DNA from: Patescibacteria group bacterium
GTDB taxonomy: Bacteria > Patescibacteriota > Minisyncoccia > Phycocordibacterales > UBA6065
DNA length: 10,543 bases
Assembly (NCBI GenBank): GCA_028866595.1
Contig: JAGWHV010000029.1
Location: 1 to 10,543, forward strand
Direction: 5' to 3'
In this document: positions 1 through 5,135 of the stretch, piece by piece
How positions within the stretch are numbered: position 1 is the first letter of the stretch
How the letters are laid out: every line of letters begins with the position of its first letter
Made by a program: the position numbers and the translations under genes
The notes under the pieces: generated by a model
Seen by the model: only the letters and a program-made list of their open reading frames with translations
Database searches by the model: none
Told to the model about the DNA's origin: nothing

Positions 1-1
1 A

Positions 2-826
2 GGCATCCTCCTCGGTGACCGAGATGCGATACCTGCAGACATACTCAGCGATTTCAAGCGGACAGGCCTTATCCACGTAGTCATCCTCTCCGGATACAGC
101 GTGGCTATCGTCATCGCGAGCATTCTGTGGGCACTCGCATTCCTGCCGAAAACCGTCGGCCGCCTGCTCGCTATGCTCGCTATCGCTGCTTTCGTCGTCA
201 TGACGGGGGCGACTGCTATGACGGTCAGGGCCTCGATCATGGCTATCGTCGCTCTGGCTGCTCGGGGGAGCGGCCGACGCTATGATCCGAGCCGCGGCCT
301 CGTACTTGCCGCCGCTCTCATGGTCATGATGAATCCTTTCATCCTCGTCTATGACAGCGCTTTTCAAATAAGCGCCATATCTGTTCTCGGTCTCATATAC
401 ATATCGCCTTTCGTCTCTGAAAAGATCTCTTTCGTGCCAAAGAAATTCGGCCTCCATGAGATCGTCACTGCTACGATATCCGCCCAAGCGGCGGTGATGC
501 CTTTCATCCTCTACCTCATGGGCCAGATATCCGTCATATCGATAATTCCCAACGTGCTCATTCTGCCGATCTTGCCCTGGGCGATGCTCGCCGCCCTCGT
601 CTCTCTTATTTTCGGCAGCGTCGCTCCGTTTCTCGTATGGCCTGTGCGTTTGGCGCTCTCATACATGCTTTCTATGACTCGCTTTTGGAGCGGTTTGCCG
701 TTCTCCACGATACAAATAGCCATGAGCTTGCCTCTGCTCATGGCTATCTATGCGGCCTATGTTGCTCTCCTTATTTTCCTGTACCGGAAGCGGCAGCGAA
801 ATTCTCTTCCATTGTCTGCCAATTGA
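2..826 (+). CDS. comEC: ComEC/Rec2 DNA-uptake channel, C-terminal part of the competence domain (5' end outside window)
   Basis: ComEC is the inner-membrane channel through which single-stranded DNA enters during natural transformation. The frame is open from the window edge, so the true start lies upstream; 274 residues are visible. It opens with GILLGDRDAIP, then a TGLIH...LSGYSV stretch, which match the ComEC signatures LLGDR and TGLxHxxxxSGxxV. About six hydrophobic segments follow, including ATAMTVRASIMA and the segment near QAAVMPFILYLMG. The protein ends just after its last membrane helix, with a short basic tail. The C-terminal metallo-beta-lactamase-like domain of full-length ComEC is therefore absent from this polypeptide. 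Its 3' end overlaps the convergent superoxide dismutase gene by 56 bases. Confidence in the family is high. Whether the lost domain is encoded elsewhere cannot be seen. Confidence 0.9.
   Translation, partial: GILLGDRDAIPADILSDFKRTGLIHVVILSGYSVAIVIASILWALAFLPKTVGRLLAMLAIAAFVVMTGATAMTVRASIMAIVALAARGSGRRYDPSRGLVLAAALMVMMNPFILVYDSAFQISAISVLGLIYISPFVSEKISFVPKKFGLHEIVTATISAQAAVMPFILYLMGQISVISIIPNVLILPILPWAMLAALVSLIFGSVAPFLVWPVRLALSYMLSMTRFWSGLPFSTIQIAMSLPLLMAIYAAYVALLIFLYRKRQRNSLPLSAN
716..747 (-). terminator. Possible terminator for the superoxide dismutase transcript, inside comEC
   Basis: A perfect 12-bp inverted repeat (ATAGCCATGAGC at 716-727, GCTCATGGCTAT at 736-747) encloses an 8-base loop. 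It lies 24 bases beyond the superoxide dismutase stop, within the comEC coding sequence. On the minus strand the hairpin runs into TTTGTAT, a weak U-tract, while the plus side has no T-run. It is therefore better placed to end the sod mRNA than the comEC mRNA. The weak U-tract is the main doubt. Confidence 0.45.
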
Positions 827-1376
827 GATTGGCGAAGAAATCCTCGAGGTAATTCTTGCGGCCGGAAGGTTGATAGTCAGCGACATACGAGTGCTCCCAC
901 ATATCGAGCATGAGTATCGGCGCCGCGCTGTTCAACTGGCCGAGATGCTGTTCGTCTACCCAGGCATTGACGAGCCGGTCATCGTGCGCGTCATAGTACA
1001 AGATCGCCCAACCGAGGCCGCGGGTCATGCCGATGGCCTTGAACCGCGCGAGCCACGCGTCGAACGATCCCCATTCCGCCTCGATCGCAGTCTTGAGGAC
1101 GCTCGATGCAGCGAGGGCCTTCGGCCCGCCTTCAAAATGGGAGAAATAGCACTCATGATTGCGGATGCCGTTATACTCGAATGAGAAGCGCCTCTGGATC
1201 TCGTTTAATTCATACGCATTCTTCTCTGCGTCCTTGGAAAGCTCGGCGATGTGGTCGAGGATCAAGTTCGCATTCTTGACGTATCCGGCATAGAGCTTGA
1301 GGTGTTCCTCGATATTCTTGGCGGAAATACCCTTGAGGGCGGGGATATTGAATTTTTTTTCTTGAAATTTCTTCAT
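771..1376 (-). CDS. sodA: Fe/Mn-family superoxide dismutase, Mn-type residues
   Basis: It converts superoxide to oxygen and hydrogen peroxide. The 201-residue length is normal for the family and no signal peptide is seen, so it should be cytoplasmic. The four metal ligands are His25 (in IEEHLKLY), His74 (RNHECYFSHF), Asp158 and His162 (LDMWEHSY). The residue four before His74 is Gly70, and Gln143 sits 15 before Asp158. Gly and Gln at these two places are typical of Mn enzymes, whereas iron enzymes carry the Gln at the first position. The helix after His25 is one residue shorter than in the E. coli enzyme, and the usual gateway His is replaced by Tyr29. The start is the ATG six bases after a TATAAT box. 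The 3' end overlaps comEC. The family is certain; metal preference is inferred from two positions. Confidence 0.95.
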   Translation of the reverse strand: MKKFQEKKFNIPALKGISAKNIEEHLKLYAGYVKNANLILDHIAELSKDAEKNAYELNEIQRRFSFEYNGIRNHECYFSHFEGGPKALAASSVLKTAIEAEWGSFDAWLARFKAIGMTRGLGWAILYYDAHDDRLVNAWVDEQHLGQLNSAAPILMLDMWEHSYVADYQPSGRKNYLEDFFANLNWQTMEENFAAASGTGK

Positions 1377-1382
1377 ATGCTT

Positions 1383-1388
1383 ATTATA
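1383..1388 (-). promoter_or_regulatory. -10 box of the superoxide dismutase gene, leaderless type
   Basis: The minus strand reads a perfect TATAAT, then six bases, then the ATG. Transcription normally begins 6-7 bases after the -10 box, so the mRNA would start at or beside the start codon. The only -35-like element, TTGGTA, lies 20 bases upstream, which is too far to be convincing. No Shine-Dalgarno site is present. It shares a 68-bp divergent intergenic region with the ATP-grasp promoter. Confidence 0.65.
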
Positions 1389-1432
1389 CGACAGAAAAGA
1401 TCATTTCTTACCAAGTCCTGCCGGAATTCTGC

Positions 1433-1438
1433 TAGAAT
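1433..1438 (+). promoter_or_regulatory. Extended -10 box of the ATP-grasp gene, leaderless type
   Basis: TAGAAT is preceded by TG and one base (TGC), which is the extended -10 form. Exactly six bases separate it from the ATG at 1445. No good -35 element and no Shine-Dalgarno sequence are visible, so the transcript is predicted to start at the start codon. Confidence 0.6.
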
Positions 1439-1444
1439 AGCGCG

Positions 1445-2245
1445 ATGCATGCGAATATCCAATCTGCCCAGGCTGCCCTGCGGGACATGGGCTTGCCGAG
1501 CGCTCCGATAGAAGGTTTCGACGACGCTCTCATCGTTCCGGCGGAAGGCCGCCGGCCGCTCCTGCCTTTCGTCTGGGCATCGACGCCTTTCAATCCGCAA
1601 TCCGTGGGCGCTATCTGCGGCGACAAGGCCGCCGTTCATGCTCTTCTCAAGGGCGCGGTGCCCATGCCTGAGACCCGTCGATTTCTCGATTCCGAACCTA
1701 TCGAGTCGATCGTCGACGCCACTGCTGATATGGGCTACCCGCGCATCGTCAAGATGAATTCCGGCGCGCGCAGCCTCAACGTCTATTTCATCGAGAACGA
1801 GAACGAGTGCCGCCGGGCGCTTAAAACTATATTCGACAAGCGTCTGCGCGGGTACGATTACATAGCCCTCGTCCAGGAATTCATCGATGCTAGGAAAGAG
1901 TGGCGCGTGGCGATATCAGCAGGCGAGCCGACGCTCGCATACGCGAAAGGGACTTTTGAGATCGCTCCCGCCGATCTATCCCGGGATCTCTCGCGCATCG
2001 CCTCTGTCGTCGTCCGCGCCCTTGGCATGTCATGGGGAGCCGTGGATGTGCTCGAGTCTGTCGGTGGCGAGCTTTATTTCCTCGAAGCGAACACTCGGCC
2101 CGGATATGCAGGCTTCGTTTCGGCGCATGGATACGGACCGATACGCGATCTTTATAAAAAAGCCCTGAAGCGGGAGCTTCAGGGCGCACCGAGGTCTTGG
2201 GTTCGGACGGTTCTTACATTTTCTCGTCCGGAAAAGGTGCGATGA
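1445..2245 (+). CDS. ATP-grasp carboxylate-amine ligase-like protein, substrate unknown
   Basis: ATP-grasp enzymes activate a carboxylate as an acyl phosphate and join it to an amine or similar nucleophile. The 266 residues carry the fold's landmarks in order: a GDKAAVHALL helix near 59-68 and PMPET at 73-77; the ATP-binding strand with Lys103 and a glycine-poor loop (KMNSGARSLNV, 103-113); QEFI around 144-147 at the adenine-binding hinge; Arg154 in EWRVAIS; Asp201 in GAVDVLE; and the metal-binding FLEANTRPG (Glu214, Asn216). This resembles the D-Ala-D-Ala ligase / RimK / carbamoyl-phosphate synthetase group but matches none well enough to name a substrate. No partner gene in the window suggests one. 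Its last 32 bases overlap the convergent small gene, and a minus-strand terminator lies in the codons for residues 237-247. Confidence 0.85.
   Translation: MHANIQSAQAALRDMGLPSAPIEGFDDALIVPAEGRRPLLPFVWASTPFNPQSVGAICGDKAAVHALLKGAVPMPETRRFLDSEPIESIVDATADMGYPRIVKMNSGARSLNVYFIENENECRRALKTIFDKRLRGYDYIALVQEFIDARKEWRVAISAGEPTLAYAKGTFEIAPADLSRDLSRIASVVVRALGMSWGAVDVLESVGGELYFLEANTRPGYAGFVSAHGYGPIRDLYKKALKRELQGAPRSWVRTVLTFSRPEKVR
2154..2185 (-). terminator. Intrinsic terminator of the 86-residue protein gene, inside the ATP-grasp gene
   Basis: A perfect 10-bp stem (GCCCTGAAGC at 2162-2171 and GCTTCAGGGC at 2176-2185) has a four-base loop. On the minus strand six T follow directly. No T-run exists on the plus side, so it acts only on minus-strand transcripts. 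It lies 28 bases past the stop of the small gene and within translated codons of the ATP-grasp protein. Confidence 0.9.
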
Positions 2246-2474
2246 CCTCGAGCTTTTTGAGGAGCCAGACGAGCGATTCAGGGAGATCGTTCGAGGATCC
2301 GCCTTGCTGCCGGATATAGGCCTCGCAGTCGACCCGCATCTGGCGGAGGTGGTCGCGCTCTGTATCATCGAGCTCGTCCGTCATGCCGGGCGATTCGAAC
2401 AGGCTGATCAATACTGCCGCCATGTTTTCCGACGCCGATACGAGTGCGAAGGTTAGGCTTTCTTTTTGGTCCAT
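2214..2474 (-). CDS. Small acidic protein of unknown function
   Basis: This 86-residue protein is not recognised. It is soluble, without signal peptide or membrane segment, and appears largely helical. The N-terminal half has a hydrophobic stretch (MAAVLISLF, 18-26). The middle is charged (DELDDTERDHLRQMR, 33-47) and includes the only Cys, at 50. The C-terminal part LPESLVWLLKKLEV looks amphipathic. It has a weak -10-like TATGAG six bases before the ATG and a strong terminator downstream, so it is probably expressed alone. It lies just downstream of the Nudix gene but behind that gene's own terminator, so the two need not be functionally linked. Confidence 0.7.
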   Translation of the reverse strand: MDQKESLTFALVSASENMAAVLISLFESPGMTDELDDTERDHLRQMRVDCEAYIRQQGGSSNDLPESLVWLLKKLEVIAPFPDEKM

Positions 2475-2480
2475 TCTCGC

Positions 2481-2486
2481 CTCATA
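2481..2486 (-). promoter_or_regulatory. Weak -10-like element of the 86-residue protein gene
   Basis: The minus strand reads TATGAG (four of six consensus bases) followed by six bases and the ATG, the same spacing as the clearer leaderless promoters here. A GAGG lies in the same place and could instead be a weak ribosome-binding site, so the assignment is tentative. Confidence 0.3.
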
Positions 2487-2510
2487 TTCTCCGCTCTTAG
2501 CGATTTGTCA

Positions 2511-2534
2511 AACAAAAACCGCCTTTTCAGGCGG
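2511..2534 (-). terminator. Intrinsic terminator of the Nudix gene, containing its stop codon
   Basis: On the minus strand CCGCCT and AGGCGG form a 6-bp stem around a GAAA tetraloop, followed by TTTTTGTTT. The Nudix TGA stop lies across the end of the first stem arm and the loop, so translation finishes inside the hairpin. Little or no 3' untranslated region is left. Confidence 0.85.
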
Positions 2535-3051
2535 ACATGTCGAGAGAGTCGACGGGGGAGATATCGTATGCGATGACATTCATATGAGCGTCGTACTCGA
2601 TCCAGCCAGCGATTTTTTCACCTTTGAGGAGCCGGGGGAGGACGATCTTGTCAGCCGCGAGGATGTCGTCCGGTAGGGGATCTGTCGGGTACCAGCGCGC
2701 CGAATGCATCTCCCGCGATTCGCCGGCCTCGTCGCCTGTCCATTTTCTGACGAAAATATAGCAAAGCGTTAGGCGCGGACCGTTCTCATCTTTTATAAGA
2801 ATGCAGGCTTTAACCTCTGCGTCGGCGGGATCGATGCGGAATCCTGACTCTTCAGCGAGCTCACGGGCGAAACAGCCAGCGATCGATCGGTCGATGCCCG
2901 GGTCGAAGTCGCCTCCGTAACCGATGAGCTTGCCGGCGATCTTGCGCTTGATCGCTTTCGGCGTCGGTGCTTTTGTCCCTAAAAAGATCTCTTCCCGGCC
3001 TCGCGGCCCGCGGATGAGATATCCTACGGTCGAAAGGGGAAGCTCTGTCAT
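2527..3051 (-). CDS. Nudix hydrolase resembling MTH1 (8-oxo-dGTPase-like)
   Basis: Nudix hydrolases cleave nucleoside diphosphates linked to another group. MTH1-type members remove oxidised purine nucleotides from the pool. The 174 residues contain the Nudix helix RELAEESG (63-70) with the metal-binding acids Glu64, Glu67 and Glu68, after GYGGDFDPG (44-52). The C-terminal half resembles human MTH1 in layout: an S-x-EM near 112-115, an aromatic pair RWY, an acidic-Pro-Leu run, then LPRLLKGEKIAGWIEYD. Departures are a loop about two residues longer between the Gly-Gly and the helix, no Glu at the upstream Nudix-box position, and Ile instead of the base-recognising Asn of MTH1. Of MTH1's Asp119/Asp120 pair only one appears kept (Asp134). 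Substrate is therefore uncertain. The ATG follows a complete promoter by six bases. Confidence 0.85.
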   Translation of the reverse strand: MTELPLSTVGYLIRGPRGREEIFLGTKAPTPKAIKRKIAGKLIGYGGDFDPGIDRSIAGCFARELAEESGFRIDPADAEVKACILIKDENGPRLTLCYIFVRKWTGDEAGESREMHSARWYPTDPLPDDILAADKIVLPRLLKGEKIAGWIEYDAHMNVIAYDISPVDSLDMSA

Positions 3052-3057
3052 AGCTTC

Positions 3058-3085
3058 ACCATACTCCTCTCGAGCGAGGCGTCAA
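3058..3085 (-). promoter_or_regulatory. Promoter of the Nudix gene (-35 and -10), leaderless type
   Basis: The minus strand reads TTGACG (3080-3085), 16 bases, then TATGGT (3058-3063), six bases and the ATG. It fills the 37-bp gap between the bL28 stop and the Nudix start. The Nudix gene therefore probably has its own transcript beginning at the start codon. Confidence 0.65.
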
Positions 3086-3088
3086 CTC

Positions 3089-3331
3089 TTATATGAGGCC
3101 CGCTTTTTTGAGCGTCGCGTATGCGCCGTTCTTATTGATCGTCTTTATCGCGCGAGTGGACAGGACGAGCCGTATCGATTTCTTGAGTTCGGGAATGTAT
3201 ATCTTCTTTGGCTGGAGATTCACATAACGGCGAGTTTTGCCGACAGGGTTAAACTGCGTCGCGCGAGTGCGATTCGAGTATCCTCCACCGACGAGAGACG
3301 TCCTTTTCGTGATCGGGCAGGTTTTTGCCAT
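3089..3331 (-). CDS. rpmB: Ribosomal protein bL28
   Basis: A component of the large ribosomal subunit. The 80 basic residues start MAKTCPITKR, then GGGYSNRTRATQFNP, KTRRYVNLQPKKIYIP, KSIRLVLSTRAIKTINKNG, and end in a short helical tail. This is the normal bL28 order and length. The zinc-binding cysteine pairs found in some bL28 proteins are missing; only Cys5 remains. It is divergent from the M50 protease gene across an 88-bp region and is followed by the separately promoted Nudix gene. No Shine-Dalgarno sequence precedes its ATG. Confidence 0.95.
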   Translation of the reverse strand: MAKTCPITKRTSLVGGGYSNRTRATQFNPVGKTRRYVNLQPKKIYIPELKKSIRLVLSTRAIKTINKNGAYATLKKAGLI

Positions 3332-3375
3332 AGGATTCGTACAGAATTCGTATATAAGAAAGTACCGAGCATGGT

Positions 3376-3405
3376 ATCATAAACGAACGTTTTGGCAAGT
3401 TTTAA
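3376..3405 (-). promoter_or_regulatory. Tentative bL28 promoter in the L28/M50 divergent region
   Basis: On the minus strand TTAAAA (3400-3405), 18 bases and TATGAT (3376-3381) form a reasonable promoter, giving a leader of about 37 bases. The -10 box overlaps TATCAT on the opposite strand (3375-3380), a possible -10 box for the M50 gene, so the two directions might compete. The M50 side has no convincing -35 element. Confidence 0.4.
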
Positions 3406-3419
3406 GCCCGAAAACCACC

Positions 3420-4046
3420 GTGATCGCCTTTCAAGTAATCTTTTCTCTCATAGTGCTCCTCTATTCGGTCATCATCCATGAGATATCTCATGGTTATGCG
3501 GCACTCATGCAAGGCGACCGGACCGCCGAATACGAGGGCCGTCTGACTCTCAACCCGATACCGCACATCGATCTCGTCGGCACAATCATATTGCCGGCGA
3601 TATCGCTCATGCTCCCCGGAAGCTTTCTCTTCGGTTGGGCCAAGCCTGTGCCCTTCAATCCGTACAATCTCCGCAACAAGCGCTGGGGCGAAGCGATCGT
3701 CGCCGCGGCCGGCCCGCTCTCGAATATCGCCCTCGCTCTCATTTTCGGTCTCTTCATCAGGTGGTATCTCGTGCCGGCCGGCTTCGCCAACGGCCCCGTC
3801 GCCGCTCTCTGCGCGATCATATCTCTCGTGAACATCACTCTCGCTATCTTCAATCTCGTGCCGATCCCGCCTCTCGACGGGTCAAAGATACTCTCGGCAG
3901 TCTTGCCGCAGGGTTGGATGAAGATCCGCCGCCAGATCGAGCGCTTTGGCCTCATCGGCGTGCTCATATTCCTCATATTCATATGGCAGTTCTTCGCGCC
4001 GCTTATCCCGTGGCTCTTCACGGGAATTACTGGCCTGTCGCTCTAA
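3420..4046 (+). CDS. Site-2-protease-like M50 intramembrane metalloprotease
   Basis: Members of this family cut transmembrane substrates inside the lipid bilayer using zinc. From the GTG at 3420 the protein has 208 residues. The zinc motif HEISH (20-24) lies at the end of the first membrane helix, and NLVPIPPLDG (145-154) supplies the third ligand, Asp153. Between them are the family's RLTLNPIPHIDLVG, FGWAKPVPFNPYNL and AAAGPLSNI segments. This is the compact SpoIVFB/YwhC-like form without PDZ or CBS domain. The open frame extends upstream into bL28, but GTG 3420 leaves the usual short lead before the HExxH helix and is preferred. There is no Shine-Dalgarno site, so the start is the least certain point. 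The TAA overlaps by four bases the TAG of the convergent methyltransferase. No substrate is evident nearby. Confidence 0.88.
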   Translation: MIAFQVIFSLIVLLYSVIIHEISHGYAALMQGDRTAEYEGRLTLNPIPHIDLVGTIILPAISLMLPGSFLFGWAKPVPFNPYNLRNKRWGEAIVAAAGPLSNIALALIFGLFIRWYLVPAGFANGPVAALCAIISLVNITLAIFNLVPIPPLDGSKILSAVLPQGWMKIRRQIERFGLIGVLIFLIFIWQFFAPLIPWLFTGITGLSL

Positions 4047-5020
4047 TCAAAGGAAAAAGACAGTCCCCTCGAATAACGAGAGCGGTAGACTCGGAACTTG
4101 CCGTCGTCGGCGACGATGTCAGTCGGGCCGATATGACGTTCGAGGGTTTCTTGATAGGGGAGGAATGCGTTCGCGACGACGTAGACCTCGCCGCCTTTGT
4201 TCAGATGGACTTTCGCCCCGCGGGCGAATTTTTCTATGAAAGAATAGTCCGTACCGACGCCTTTATGGAAAGGAGGATTCGTGACGATGAGGTCAAAATG
4301 GCCGCGGATATTTTCAAAAACGTCTGAAAGGATAACATCGCCCATGAGAGAATTCTTTTTGAGAGTCTCTTCGGACGCGTTGACGGCGAGAAGGCTCGAG
4401 TCTGTCATCGTCACGGCCGCGCCCGGGTTCTTCTTTTTGTATAAAGCGCCTATCGCGCCGGCTCCGCATCCCACATCGAGAACGGCGGCCCTATCGTACG
4501 GAATGTGTTCCAAAAGCAGTTTCGTGCCCGGGTCGAGCTCGCCGGCGCTGAATATCCCCGGTAAAACGGCGGCCTCGATCGCGATGCTGTCCTGTTCAAT
4601 GCGGGCAAAAGATAAAAAATCTCGCCACGACCGTGTCCGACTGCCGGCGCCCGGCGCGGCATTCCGACCGACATAGAGAGCGGCGTGATTGCCGACGATC
4701 TTTTTCTCGACGGGGCCGATCAGGCGCTCGAACGCCTCTTTGGCCGACCTGATGCCCGCGTCGTTCGCGCCGACGAGGACGATTTTTCCGAGAGCGACGG
4801 TTATATCAGATACGAGGGAGAGCGTCATGTTTATGAGCGCTTTCGATTTCGGGAGGAGTACGACGGCATTCTCCATCGGGATACCGATTTCACTGAATAA
4901 TCTGTTTTCATGGTCAAAAATCATCGAATTTTTCAATCCGAGCGATGCACGGTTTTTTTCGAGTAGTTCGAGGAGAGATTTGTTTTTCACGGCCTTAATT
5001 CTGGTCCTTTTTGCCTTCAA
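4043..5020 (-). CDS. rsmC: RsmC/RlmG-like 16S rRNA (guanine-N2) methyltransferase
   Basis: RsmC methylates N2 of G1207 in 16S rRNA; RlmG does the same in 23S rRNA. The 325 residues show the two-domain plan of the family. An N-terminal, probably catalytically silent half contains FDHENRLFSE and VVLLPKSKAL (35-62). The C-terminal half begins with PGIFSAGELDPGTKLLLEHI (154-173), then the SAM-binding LDVGCGAGAIG (181-191) and the catalytic NPPFHKG (248-254). Choice of RsmC over RlmG rests on overall pattern and is not certain. The first possible start is TTG at 5020, which adds a Lys/Arg-rich N-terminus. A GTG at 4990 is also possible, with CAGAAT seven bases upstream of it. Its upstream region is shared with the divergent promoter of the unassigned gene at 5136. 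Confidence 0.85.
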   Translation of the reverse strand: MKAKRTRIKAVKNKSLLELLEKNRASLGLKNSMIFDHENRLFSEIGIPMENAVVLLPKSKALINMTLSLVSDITVALGKIVLVGANDAGIRSAKEAFERLIGPVEKKIVGNHAALYVGRNAAPGAGSRTRSWRDFLSFARIEQDSIAIEAAVLPGIFSAGELDPGTKLLLEHIPYDRAAVLDVGCGAGAIGALYKKKNPGAAVTMTDSSLLAVNASEETLKKNSLMGDVILSDVFENIRGHFDLIVTNPPFHKGVGTDYSFIEKFARGAKVHLNKGGEVYVVANAFLPYQETLERHIGPTDIVADDGKFRVYRSRYSRGLSFSFD

Positions 5021-5026
5021 AAATAC

Positions 5027-5055
5027 TTGACTTTTATTTAATATAAGTGTACAAT
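5027..5055 (+). promoter_or_regulatory. Strong sigma-70-type promoter of the unassigned gene at 5136
   Basis: TTGACT (5027-5032), a 17-base spacer and TACAAT (5050-5055) give the best -35/-10 pair in the window, with five of six bases matching in each box. Transcription should start near 5062, leaving a leader of about 74 bases. This is unlike the leaderless promoters of the neighbours. Confidence 0.85.
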
Positions 5056-5061
5056 ACGCCT

Positions 5062-5135
5062 AGGTTAGAAGCAAGATGGTTCTTGCGACTGATCCGGCAG
5101 ATTCCCGGAAGTACATTGTAAAGAAAGGACAAACG
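5062..5135 (+). promoter_or_regulatory. Structured 5' leader with two hairpins and a Shine-Dalgarno site
   Basis: Two perfect inverted repeats stand in tandem: GCAAGA/TCTTGC (5071-5076 and 5081-5086, four-base loop) and TCCGG/CCGGA (5093-5097 and 5105-5109, seven-base loop). AAAGGA (5124-5129) then lies six bases before the ATG. It is the only clear Shine-Dalgarno sequence in the window and fixes the start at 5136. The hairpins could stabilise the mRNA or regulate translation. No known riboswitch class is recognised. Confidence 0.6.

Noticed and set aside
3237..3419. N-terminal extension of the M50 protease into the bL28 gene
   Set aside because: The added residues overlap bL28 on the other strand and are not like any M50 N-terminus. 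GTG 3420 gives the normal distance to HEISH.
4006..4025. Inverted repeat TCCCGTG/CACGGGA near the M50/methyltransferase junction as a terminator
   Set aside because: The stem is only 7 bp and no T-run follows on either strand.
3635..4327. A 230-codon plus-strand frame spanning the M50 and methyltransferase genes
   Set aside because: It crosses the stops of two well-supported genes in another frame. The translation is Arg-rich and shows no domain pattern.
5076..5135. Upstream in-frame extension of the unassigned gene
   Set aside because: No start in this stretch has a ribosome-binding site, and the stretch contains the leader hairpins. AAAGGA six bases before ATG 5136 settles the start.
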